Source of the DNA: an uncultured Lachnospiraceae bacterium
GTDB lineage: Bacteria > Bacillota > Clostridia > Lachnospirales > Lachnospiraceae
DNA length: 7,239 nt
Direction of reading: 5' to 3'
NCBI GenBank assembly: GCA_944376975.1
Contig: CALWEE010000076.1
Coordinates: forward strand, 1-7,239
In this document: one piece after another, positions 1 to 5,296 of the stretch
Layout of the letters: every line of letters starts with the position of its first letter
How positions within the stretch are numbered: position 1 is the first letter of the stretch
Translations under genes and position numbers: made by a program
Notes under the pieces: model-generated
Told to the model about the DNA's origin: nothing
Databases searched by the model: none
Seen by the model: only the letters and a program-made list of their open reading frames with translations

Positions 1-83
1 ATATCGCCCGCGTCCAGCCACATACTGTATACGTCGGACGCCAGTTTTTCCTGTCCGATCACTGCTGCGTATATCTGTTCCAT
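1..83 (-). CDS. pyrK: Dihydroorotate dehydrogenase B electron-transfer subunit (PyrK), N-terminal fragment
   Basis: Only the first 27 codons lie in the window; the gene runs off the left edge. The visible protein begins MEQIYAAVIGQEKLAS and continues DVYSMWLDAGD, which resembles the first beta strands of the ferredoxin-reductase-like FAD-binding domain of PyrK. In the family, PyrK carries FAD and a 2Fe-2S cluster and passes electrons from the catalytic PyrD subunit to NAD+. The ATG at 83 is chosen because AAGGAG (minus strand, 92-97) sits 8 bases upstream and overlaps the pyrF stop codon. Direct position after pyrF supports the assignment, since pyrF-pyrK-pyrD is a common clostridial order. 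Another flavin reductase of the same fold cannot be excluded from so short a piece, because the FAD, NAD and cysteine-cluster motifs are outside the window. Confidence 0.8.
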   Translation of the reverse strand, partial: MEQIYAAVIGQEKLASDVYSMWLDAGD

Positions 84-95
84 CTGTATCTCTCC

Positions 96-1025
96 TTATC
101 GTAATCCGGCTCCGGTCTGGATGTCTTCGATCATGTCCAGCACGGCCTGACGGGACGCGTCCGCGTAGCCTTCAGCGCCGAACGCGGCGTATTCTTCCTT
201 TTTCCAGGCGGCGATGATGCCTCTGGAGGAATTGACGATCGCGCCCAGCCCGTCTTCGTTGAAGTAGTTGACAAGGTCGCTTCCCTTCGCTCCCTGCGCG
301 CCGTAGCCCGGCACAAGGATGTAGGTCTTCGGCATGAGACGGCGGAGCGTCTTGCCCATCTCCGGGTACGTGGCGCCCACGACGGCGCCCACATAACTGT
401 AGCCGCAGCTGCCCACATACTGGCTGCCCCATTCCACGACCTTTTCGGCAACCCATTCATATAACGGCCGTCCGTCGATCAGGCGGTCCTGAAATTCACC
501 GCTGGAGGGATTGGATGTTTTTGTGAGGATAAACATCCCCTTCTTTTCCGGTACCGCCACGTCGATAAAAGGCTGTACGCTGTCCGTACCCATATACGGA
601 TTGATGGTGATAAAATCTTCATCGAAACCGGCGATCAGCTGGCTGCCCACTTGGGCTTTGCCAAGATGCCCTGTCGCGTAGGCGCCGGACGTGGACCCGA
701 TATCGCCTCGCTTGATATCGCCGATGACGAGCAGGCCTTTTTCGTGGCAGTAATCCAATGTCTTTTTAAACGCCTGGATGCCCGGGATGCCGAACTGTTC
801 GTACATGGCGATCTGGGGCTTGACTGCCGGGATCAGGTCGCATACCGCGTCAACGATCCCTTTATTGAACTGCCAGATGGCTTCCGCCGCGCCTTCCAGC
901 GTCTCGCCGTATTCTTTGAAGGCTTTCTCGCGGATATGATCCGGAACATAGGACAGCATCGGGTCAAGGCCCACTTCGATGGGCGCTCCTGTTTTACGTA
1001 TCTTTTCTACCAGTTTATCGATCAT
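96..1025 (-). CDS. pyrF: Orotidine 5'-phosphate decarboxylase, type 2
   Basis: Decarboxylates OMP to UMP, the last step of de novo pyrimidine synthesis, in the cytoplasm. The 309-residue length matches the long type-2 subfamily rather than the roughly 240-residue type 1. Visible TIM-barrel motifs are GLDP (residues 19-22), VKPQ (68-71), the catalytic DIKRGD (103-108, with the Asp-Lys-Asp set D103, K105, D108), PGYGAQG (239-245, phosphate-binding) and NSSRGI (265-270). An in-frame ATG at 1058 would add 11 residues (MNTDDNGGEYK) but would overlap the end of pyrC and lacks a ribosome binding site. The ATG at 1025 has GGAGGAG 8 bases upstream and gives the family-like start MIDKLVEKI. The gene lies 19 bases after pyrC and its stop codon is within the ribosome binding site of pyrK, so the three are very likely one transcript. 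Confidence 0.95.
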   Translation of the reverse strand: MIDKLVEKIRKTGAPIEVGLDPMLSYVPDHIREKAFKEYGETLEGAAEAIWQFNKGIVDAVCDLIPAVKPQIAMYEQFGIPGIQAFKKTLDYCHEKGLLVIGDIKRGDIGSTSGAYATGHLGKAQVGSQLIAGFDEDFITINPYMGTDSVQPFIDVAVPEKKGMFILTKTSNPSSGEFQDRLIDGRPLYEWVAEKVVEWGSQYVGSCGYSYVGAVVGATYPEMGKTLRRLMPKTYILVPGYGAQGAKGSDLVNYFNEDGLGAIVNSSRGIIAAWKKEEYAAFGAEGYADASRQAVLDMIEDIQTGAGLR

Positions 1026-1033
1026 CTTGTATT

Positions 1034-1040
1034 CTCCTCC
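1034..1040 (-). promoter_or_regulatory. Ribosome binding site deciding the pyrF start
   Basis: GGAGGAG on the minus strand lies 8 bases before the ATG at 1025. It falls downstream of the alternative ATG at 1058, so it favours the shorter, 309-residue PyrF. Confidence 0.8.
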
Positions 1041-1044
1041 ATTA

Positions 1045-2322
1045 TCATCTGTATTCATAAACGCATTTGCCGGCGACGATGGTGCGCGTGACGCGCCCTT
1101 TCACTTTCCATCCGTCAAACGGCGTATTTTTGCCTTTGGAAACAAAGGTCTCCTTGTCTATCGTATATTCCGCCTCCGGGTCGATCACGGTGATATCGGC
1201 CATCTTTCCCGGTTTCAGGCTGCCTTTGTCAATGCCCAGTATCTTTGCCGGAACGGTACTCATATGTTCCACCATCTGCGTCGGTGTCATCTTGCCGGTA
1301 TGCACAAGGGCCGTCATGGTCAGGGCCACGGACGTCTCCAGGCCGACGATGCCAAACGGCGCTTTGCCTATTCCCTTTGCCTTTTCATCGGCATGATGGG
1401 GCGCGTGGTCTGTGGAGATGACCTGCATCACGTCCGAACAGAGGCCTTCTATGAGCGCTTCCTTGTCCGCCTCGGACCGGAGCGGCGGATTCATCTTATA
1501 ATTTGCGTCGTCCCCCGGTATATCATCTTCCGTCAGGGTAAAATGATGCGGGCATACTTCCGCGCTCACTGCCAGTCCGTCTTCCCGGGCTTCCCGCACC
1601 ATGCGGACGCTGTCCTTCGTGGAACAGTGGCACAGATGCAGCCGGCAGCCGGTCTCTTTCGCCAGGAGTATGTCCCTGGCCGTGATGATATCTTCCACCC
1701 CGTTGCTGATCCCGGTCACGCCGATACGTTCCGCGGCAGGTCCCGCGTTGAGCGCGCCGTCCTTCACCAGATATTTATCTTCACAATGGTCGAGGACGGG
1801 GATATGGGCTTCCTTTGCCAGGACCATGGCCTGACGGTATACTTCCGTGTTCATGACGCTCTTCCCGTCTTCGCTGATGGCTGCCGCGCCGGCCTGTACC
1901 ATGCCGGTTATATCCGCCGGTTCGATCCCCATCTGTCCTTTCGTGACCGCGCCCACCGGAAGGATGTGGACAACCGCTTCTTTCTCCGCTTTTTCACGCA
2001 CAAACCGGACCATTTCCGGCGAGTCGATGACCGGTTTGGTATTGGGCATGGGGCAGATGGACGTAAAGCCGCCCCGGGCCGCCGCCATGGAACCTGTCTT
2101 TATCGTTTCTTTATGCTCAAATCCCGGCTCTCTCAGATGGACGTGCATATCGATCAGTCCCGGGACCACATAGCAGCCGGAAACATCGGTCACTTCGTCC
2201 GCCTCGTCGGTTATGTCAGGCTCCAGTTTTTCGATCCGGTCATCCCGGATCAGCAGATCCATTGGCCCGTCAATGCCCTGGGAAGGATCGATCACATGTC
2301 CGCCTTTTAATAATATCCTCAT
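1045..2322 (-). CDS. pyrC: Dihydroorotase, class I
   Basis: Catalyses the reversible cyclisation of carbamoyl aspartate to dihydroorotate, the third step of de novo pyrimidine synthesis. At 425 residues it is full length for the class I, Bacillus/Aquifex-type enzyme. The amidohydrolase metal site is intact by motif: HVHLREPG (H60 and H62), the Asp of SEDGK (D152, in the position of the bridging Asp of this class), H179 in LDHCE, H232 in CHCS, and the catalytic D305 in STDHAPHH. The substrate-contact segment MNPPLR (277-282) is present. The C-terminal PGKMADITVID strand is the usual composite-domain ending. The ATG at 2322 has AAGGAGG about 5 bases upstream. It leads a pyrC-pyrF-pyrK run. An allantoinase or hydantoinase is a related alternative, but LREPG and the pyr context argue against it. 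Confidence 0.96.
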   Translation of the reverse strand: MRILLKGGHVIDPSQGIDGPMDLLIRDDRIEKLEPDITDEADEVTDVSGCYVVPGLIDMHVHLREPGFEHKETIKTGSMAAARGGFTSICPMPNTKPVIDSPEMVRFVREKAEKEAVVHILPVGAVTKGQMGIEPADITGMVQAGAAAISEDGKSVMNTEVYRQAMVLAKEAHIPVLDHCEDKYLVKDGALNAGPAAERIGVTGISNGVEDIITARDILLAKETGCRLHLCHCSTKDSVRMVREAREDGLAVSAEVCPHHFTLTEDDIPGDDANYKMNPPLRSEADKEALIEGLCSDVMQVISTDHAPHHADEKAKGIGKAPFGIVGLETSVALTMTALVHTGKMTPTQMVEHMSTVPAKILGIDKGSLKPGKMADITVIDPEAEYTIDKETFVSKGKNTPFDGWKVKGRVTRTIVAGKCVYEYR

Positions 2323-2355
2323 AGCGCCCTCCTTTTTGACAACTGCTTTTCAGCT

Positions 2356-2364
2356 AGTATAACA
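2356..2364 (-). promoter_or_regulatory. Putative extended -10 promoter of the pyr operon
   Basis: On the minus strand TGTTATACT fits the extended -10 pattern TGnTATAAT with one mismatch. A start about 7 bases downstream (near 2349) would give a leader of about 26 bases carrying the pyrC ribosome binding site. No good -35 box is seen 17 bases upstream, which an extended -10 can tolerate. The leader is too short for a PyrR-type attenuator. The site is inferred from pattern alone, and read-through from the upstream protease gene is an alternative. Confidence 0.45.
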
Positions 2365-2376
2365 CATTTTCCGCCA

Positions 2377-3018
2377 TTATCCCAGTCCGAATATGAACCA
2401 TGCCGCCCGCGTCATCACCCAGAGGACCGCCTGTACCGCTTTATTGACGGGAACGGACAAAATACCGGTCACGGCCAGAAGGACAATGATCAGGTAACCG
2501 ATCGAGCTGCCCCGACGGGCTAACGCCTCCGGATCGTTATGTAAAAGCATCCCGAACACTTTGGAACCGTCCAGGGGAGGCACCGGTATCAGGTTGAAAA
2601 CCGCCAGTCCCGTGTTTAAAACGGCGAAATATTCCAACCATCTCACGAAAATATACAGGTATCGGCTCAGATAGACGCCGGACACACGGAGGACACCCCC
2701 AACGGTCAAGCAGGCCGCGAAGGCCAGGACCAGATTCATGGCCGGTCCGGCAAGCGCTGTTAAAAACACGCCTTTTCTTTTGTCTTTATAATAATACATA
2801 TTGATCTTTACCGGCTTCGCCCATCCAAAATGAAAGAAGATCAGGCAGAGCGTCCCGAAAAGATCCAGATGGACCAGTGGGTTCAGGCTCAGCCGTCCGT
2901 CCCGTTTCGGTGTGGGATCGCCCAGTTTCCAGGATACCCACCCATGGGCAAACTCATGTCCGACAACGGCGATCAGCGCTGCCGGTACCACGTATAATAA
3001 TTCTTCGATACGCGTCAT
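2377..3018 (-). CDS. Site-2 protease family (M50) intramembrane zinc metalloprotease
   Basis: A 213-residue polytopic membrane protein with both hallmarks of the family. The HExxH zinc motif is HEFAH (H21, E22, H25) inside the first hydrophobic segment, and the second motif, ending PPLDG (147-151, D150 as third ligand), is in a later one. Hydrophobic stretches are roughly 8-28, 52-66, 84-108, 120-145 and 173-205. The size is typical of the minimal bacterial members lacking PDZ or CBS domains. Family members cut transmembrane substrates within the bilayer; the substrate here cannot be told. The ATG at 3018 has GAGGTG 5 bases upstream. It follows a strong terminator and lies 54 bases before pyrC with no convincing terminator between, so it may be co-transcribed with the pyr genes. 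This neighbour relation need not be functional. Confidence 0.9.
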   Translation of the reverse strand: MTRIEELLYVVPAALIAVVGHEFAHGWVSWKLGDPTPKRDGRLSLNPLVHLDLFGTLCLIFFHFGWAKPVKINMYYYKDKRKGVFLTALAGPAMNLVLAFAACLTVGGVLRVSGVYLSRYLYIFVRWLEYFAVLNTGLAVFNLIPVPPLDGSKVFGMLLHNDPEALARRGSSIGYLIIVLLAVTGILSVPVNKAVQAVLWVMTRAAWFIFGLG

Positions 3019-3042
3019 GGAAACACCTCTGTTCCTTTTTCC

Positions 3043-3090
3043 TTATAAAAACGGCTCTGCCCCGGAATATCCGGACGCAGAGCGCGTCTT
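3043..3090. terminator. Strong intrinsic terminator, probably bidirectional
   Basis: GCTCTGC (3054-3060) pairs with GCAGAGC (3077-3083), and an inner CCGG/CCGG pair closes an ATATT loop. On the minus strand the hairpin is followed by CGTTTTTATAA, a standard U tract, and it ends the transcript of the COG2426 gene 2 bases after its stop. On the plus strand the same hairpin is followed by GTCTTTTT, so it could also stop opposing transcription. It separates the four-gene NUDIX set from the protease and pyr genes. Confidence 0.88.
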
Positions 3091-3091
3091 T

Positions 3092-3601
3092 TTAAAATAC
3101 GTTGACAACGAGCCACGGGATAAAGTAGCTGATGATACACATGATAACGGTAGCCATAAGGATGCCGAGTATGATCGCCGGAAACGCTTTTCTGAACCGG
3201 ATGCCCAGAAGCGACGCGATGAGGGCGCCGGTCCAGGCGCCTGTTCCCGGAAGCGGGATGCCGACGAAGATCATCAGGCCCCAGAACTCGTATTTTTGTA
3301 TCTGTTCGCTCTTACCCATGGATTTTTTCTCCAGTTTTTCCACGAGCGGCCGAAATGTTTTTGTTTTTTTCAGCCAGTCAAAAATGGGCGTGATCAGCCA
3401 CAGGATGAACGGCACGGGAATGATATTGCCGATAACGCAGATCAGGACCGCCTGTACGATCGGTACCTTTAAAAGCGCGGCGGCGATCAGGCCGCCCCTT
3501 AATTCCAATATGGGGACCATGGAGATGATAAACACGATCATCTCTTTTGAAACAACACCGTCAAGATTGGTCGTAAACCAACTGATCATAGCATCTGCCA
3601 T
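3092..3601 (-). CDS. COG2426 / Sm_multidrug_ex family small integral membrane protein
   Basis: A 169-residue, very hydrophobic protein. The signature segments of the family are visible: PILELRGGLIAA (30-41) in the first hydrophobic hairpin, and GIPLPGTGAWTGALIASLLG (114-133) in the second half, arranged as two related re-entrant or transmembrane pairs around a basic cytosolic linker (about 76-104, rich in Lys and Glu). Hydrophobic regions are about 20-45, 47-73, 106-133 and 140-165. The family name, putative small multidrug export protein, rests on weak historical evidence; real transport activity is not established for this protein. The ATG at 3601 has AAGGAG 7 bases upstream, inside the last codons of the 53-residue gene, so translation is probably coupled. 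It is the last gene before the terminator. Confidence 0.85.
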   Translation of the reverse strand: MADAMISWFTTNLDGVVSKEMIVFIISMVPILELRGGLIAAALLKVPIVQAVLICVIGNIIPVPFILWLITPIFDWLKKTKTFRPLVEKLEKKSMGKSEQIQKYEFWGLMIFVGIPLPGTGAWTGALIASLLGIRFRKAFPAIILGILMATVIMCIISYFIPWLVVNVF

Positions 3602-3604
3602 TTC

Positions 3605-3766
3605 TTATCTCCTTTTCTTTTTTCTGTTTCTGCCGGCATTTATTTTTTTCGACACTTTAAAACCCAGCTTCAGTTCCCGCTGGAACGCGACAATCGCCAT
3701 CATCAGGCATAAAACGAGCTGGATACCGGCCGTGATCTGCCGGGAATACTTTCTGAGAAGATCCAT
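3605..3766 (-). CDS. Small single-helix membrane protein, 53 residues, unrecognised
   Basis: I do not recognise this family. An ATG at 3766 opens a 53-codon frame ending in TAA at 3605. The protein starts MDLLRKYSRQ, then has one hydrophobic stretch, about residues 11-28 (ITAGIQLVLCLMMAIVAF), followed by a strongly basic tail ending in GRNRKKKRR, which predicts a single membrane helix with a cytosolic C terminus by the positive-inside rule. It fills the gap between the DUF218 and COG2426 genes almost exactly: 7 bases after the first stop and 3 bases before the next ATG. AAGGATG about 9 bases upstream overlaps the end of the DUF218 gene, and its own last codons contain the ribosome binding site of the COG2426 gene. 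This tight packing is the main evidence that it is a gene. A non-coding spacer that happens to be open is possible. Confidence 0.65.
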   Translation of the reverse strand: MDLLRKYSRQITAGIQLVLCLMMAIVAFQRELKLGFKVSKKINAGRNRKKKRR

Positions 3767-3773
3767 ATGATAC

Positions 3774-4415
3774 TCATCCTTTCTTAACAGGCAGCCCGGG
3801 CGCGCCTCCGTAAAGAAGGCTGTTAAAGATCTCGCCGAACTGACCGGCGCAGCGGGAAACCTCGCCCAAAACCAGGTCTATGCCTTTTTGGCTCAAAAAC
3901 CAGTTGTCCCGCGATATGCCCTGCGTCACCGCGGGGCAGACGATAAAGTCGGTGTCCGGAAAGACAAGCTGGTAATACAGCAGGCACCGCCTGGCATGGA
4001 ACGCCTGGCAGACAATGGCCGCCTGTTTGACCCGGATACCTTTTTCGTCCAGAAGTTTCGCGGAGTACAGCGCGTTCTCATATGTAAACGTCGCCTGTTC
4101 TTCCTTTAATATGGCCGCTTCCGGCACGCCGTTGGCCATGAGCACCGACGAAAGGAACGCCGCTTCCGTGGCATAAACGCCGGGATATCGGTCCTTTAAA
4201 AGAGCCGGTCCTTTAAAACAGCCATCGACGATACTGTACCGACCGGATACGAGGATCTGGCCGGCCAGCCCTTCCCTGTACAGCCGTGCCGCCGTCTCGC
4301 CCACCTGGGGCCAGGCGTTGCCCGGAAGAAAGATCATGTCACAGGGCTTCGGCGCGTGTTCGACAAAAATAAATTCCGTGTAACTGTCCAGAAATTTTTG
4401 GTAAGTCTTAATCAT
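3774..4415 (-). CDS. DUF218 / YdcF-ElyC-SanA-like protein
   Basis: A 213-residue protein matching the DUF218 fold by several landmarks: a first core strand with CDMIFLPGNAW (25-35), the strand ILVSGRY (54-60), the ENA segment in TFTYENALYSAKLL (109-122), and AAIVCQAFHARRCLLYYQL (132-150), where the family normally has a strand followed by a His-Arg-containing helix. There is no signal peptide or membrane segment, so it looks cytosolic like E. coli YdcF rather than membrane-anchored like ElyC or SanA. Family roles are poorly defined: ElyC and SanA are linked to envelope integrity and YdcF has been reported to bind S-adenosylmethionine. The ATG at 4415 has GAGGAA 8 bases upstream. It lies 24 bases after the NUDIX gene and 7 before the small membrane protein gene. 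The molecular function is unknown. Confidence 0.82.
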   Translation of the reverse strand: MIKTYQKFLDSYTEFIFVEHAPKPCDMIFLPGNAWPQVGETAARLYREGLAGQILVSGRYSIVDGCFKGPALLKDRYPGVYATEAAFLSSVLMANGVPEAAILKEEQATFTYENALYSAKLLDEKGIRVKQAAIVCQAFHARRCLLYYQLVFPDTDFIVCPAVTQGISRDNWFLSQKGIDLVLGEVSRCAGQFGEIFNSLLYGGAPGLPVKKG

Positions 4416-4439
4416 TATAACGATTCCTCATAAAGAAGT

Positions 4440-5027
4440 CTACTTCTTTTCGTACTTTTTTATGCGTTGGAGGATATCCCGGTAAATGGCGATAAACTCA
4501 GGCTCATTGGAATAGTATTCCAGATCGTCCATTTTTATCCAGGCCACGCCGGAATTTTCATCCGGGCAGACCTTGAGTGCCTGCCCTTCCTCCGCCTCAT
4601 ACACATAAGACAGATTCAGATGGAGATGGGCGGAAACCATCTCGCCCCGCTTTTCATGCGCCGCCACCGGCAGCGTATGGAGCGCCGCGGGCCCGGGAAA
4701 GATCGGTGTCAGCCCGGAAACGCCCGATTCTTCTTCCGCTTCCTTGCGCGCCACCCTTTCCGGATCGTCCATGCCGTCCGCGTGGCCGCCCATCCATGTC
4801 CATGTGCCGTAAATGTTGTGCCGGACCATGAGCATCTTGTCCCGCTGCCGGTTGAACACAAGGGCGGATACCGTTATATGGGCCGCCGGATTCCTGAAAA
4901 GCGCCTGTCTGCCCAGACCCGGCAGGCTTTCGCTGCCGTCGATGATATCCAGCATCTGCTGCCTGTCTGCCGCTTCCCGCTTTGAAAGCGGGCAAAACCC
5001 TTTGATCGCGTCGTGATAGTCGCCCAT
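4440..5027 (-). CDS. NUDIX hydrolase
   Basis: A 195-residue cytosolic protein with a recognisable NUDIX box at residues 81-103, beginning GHADGMD and ending KEAEEESGV. Compared with GX5EX7REUXEEXGU, the first Glu is Asp (D87) and the Arg before the catalytic Glu is Lys (K95), while the metal-binding Glu cluster (E96, E98-E100) is kept. The strand before it, HITVSALVFNRQRDKMLMVRH, is typical NUDIX. Family members hydrolyse nucleoside diphosphates linked to another moiety; the substrate cannot be told. The open frame extends to an ATG at 5207, but that extension reads through the tRNA-Gly gene and its terminator. The ATG at 5027 has AAGGAG 7 bases upstream and is taken as the start. It heads a four-gene set and no clear promoter of its own is seen in the 40 bases after the tRNA terminator. 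Confidence 0.88.
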   Translation of the reverse strand: MGDYHDAIKGFCPLSKREAADRQQMLDIIDGSESLPGLGRQALFRNPAAHITVSALVFNRQRDKMLMVRHNIYGTWTWMGGHADGMDDPERVARKEAEEESGVSGLTPIFPGPAALHTLPVAAHEKRGEMVSAHLHLNLSYVYEAEEGQALKVCPDENSGVAWIKMDDLEYYSNEPEFIAIYRDILQRIKKYEKK

Positions 5028-5034
5028 ATGAACA

Positions 5035-5040
5035 CTCCTT
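5035..5040 (-). promoter_or_regulatory. Ribosome binding site deciding the NUDIX gene start
   Basis: AAGGAG on the minus strand lies 7 bases before the ATG at 5027. It excludes the spurious 60-residue upstream extension that would be a translation of the tRNA-Gly gene. Confidence 0.8.
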
Positions 5041-5067
5041 TCCGGCCAGCTCCAAACCCGGGATAAC

Positions 5068-5099
5068 AAAAAGATCCCGGAATAAATATCCGGGATCTT
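5068..5099 (-). terminator. Intrinsic terminator of the tRNA-Gly transcript
   Basis: A perfect 11-bp stem (arms 5071-5081 and 5089-5099, AAGATCCCGGA with its complement) with a 7-base AT loop is followed on the minus strand by TTTTT (5068-5072) and GTT. It begins 5 bases after the end of the tRNA, so it should end a short tRNA transcript and insulate the NUDIX gene set, unless read-through supplies that set. Confidence 0.92.
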
Positions 5100-5104
5100 C
5101 ATCG

Positions 5105-5176
5105 AGCGCGAGACGGGATTCGAACCCGCGACCCTCGCCTTGGCAAGGCGATACTCCACCACTGAGCCACTCGCGC
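5105..5176 (-). tRNA. tRNA-Gly, anticodon GCC
   Basis: A 72-base cloverleaf including the discriminator. The acceptor stem GCGCGAG pairs fully with CTCGCGC. The D arm is GCTC-AGTGGTG-GAGT, the anticodon arm TCGCC-TTGCCAA-GGCGA with anticodon GCC at 5142-5144, the variable loop has 5 bases, and the T arm is GCGGG-TTCGAAT-CCCGT. The discriminator is U, as in bacterial tRNA-Gly. The next bases are CGA, so CCA is not encoded and must be added by nucleotidyltransferase, which is common in Clostridia. It reads GGC, and GGU by wobble. It has its own promoter and terminator, so it is a stand-alone unit. Confidence 0.98.
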
Positions 5177-5190
5177 TTATCCTGTATAGT

Positions 5191-5205
5191 GCCTTCGCTG
5201 AAGGC
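5191..5205 (-). other. Hairpin at the 5' end of the tRNA-Gly precursor leader
   Basis: GCCTTC-AGC-GAAGGC forms a 6-bp stem with a 3-base loop. The expected transcription start, 6-8 bases after the -10 box, falls at or next to its first base (5205). The precursor would thus begin with a hairpin and carry about 29 leader bases for RNase P to remove. The stem is seen directly; its role in protecting or processing the 5' end is inference. Confidence 0.5.
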
Positions 5206-5212
5206 ATATATT

Positions 5213-5241
5213 ACTATACTATAGGATATTCTTTTTGTCAA
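5213..5241 (-). promoter_or_regulatory. Sigma-A promoter of tRNA-Gly
   Basis: On the minus strand the -35 box is TTGACA (5236-5241), a perfect match, and the -10 box is TATAGT (5213-5218), separated by 17 bases, the optimal spacing. The 40 bases upstream (about 5242-5280) are nearly all A and T and could act as an UP element, as is usual for stable RNA promoters. Confidence 0.9.
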
Positions 5242-5296
5242 CTCTCAATTATTAATTTTTTTAATTATCTATTTTGTTTCTACAAACATGAATCTT

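Noticed and set aside
1026..1058. Longer PyrF start at ATG 1058
   Set aside because: It overlaps the pyrC end, lacks an upstream ribosome binding site, and adds residues unlike the family N terminus. GGAGGAG lies before the ATG at 1025 instead.
979..2310. A 443-codon open frame on the plus strand antisense to pyrC
   Set aside because: It covers almost exactly the pyrC gene, has no good ribosome binding site, and its His/Arg-rich composition is what an opposite-frame reading of GC-rich codons gives. pyrC on the other strand is certain.
2335..2355. Small hairpin AGCTG-AAAAG-CAGTT before pyrC
   Set aside because: The stem has 5 bp including a G-U pair and is not followed by a clear hairpin-adjacent U tract on the minus strand; too weak to call a terminator or attenuator.
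3043..5099. Shared CCGGATATT core in both terminators as a repeat family
   Set aside because: The match is 9 bases in two GC-rich hairpins with different flanks; chance similarity is enough to explain it.
4654..5241. A second minus-strand frame of 195 codons overlapping the tRNA and the NUDIX gene
   Set aside because: It also translates the tRNA-Gly gene, is out of frame with the NUDIX box, and has no recognisable domain.
5242..5296. Possible terminator after the DUF815 gene
   Set aside because: Only weak AT-only inverted repeats are present, with no GC-rich stem and U tract. The AT-rich run is better explained as upstream promoter sequence of the tRNA.
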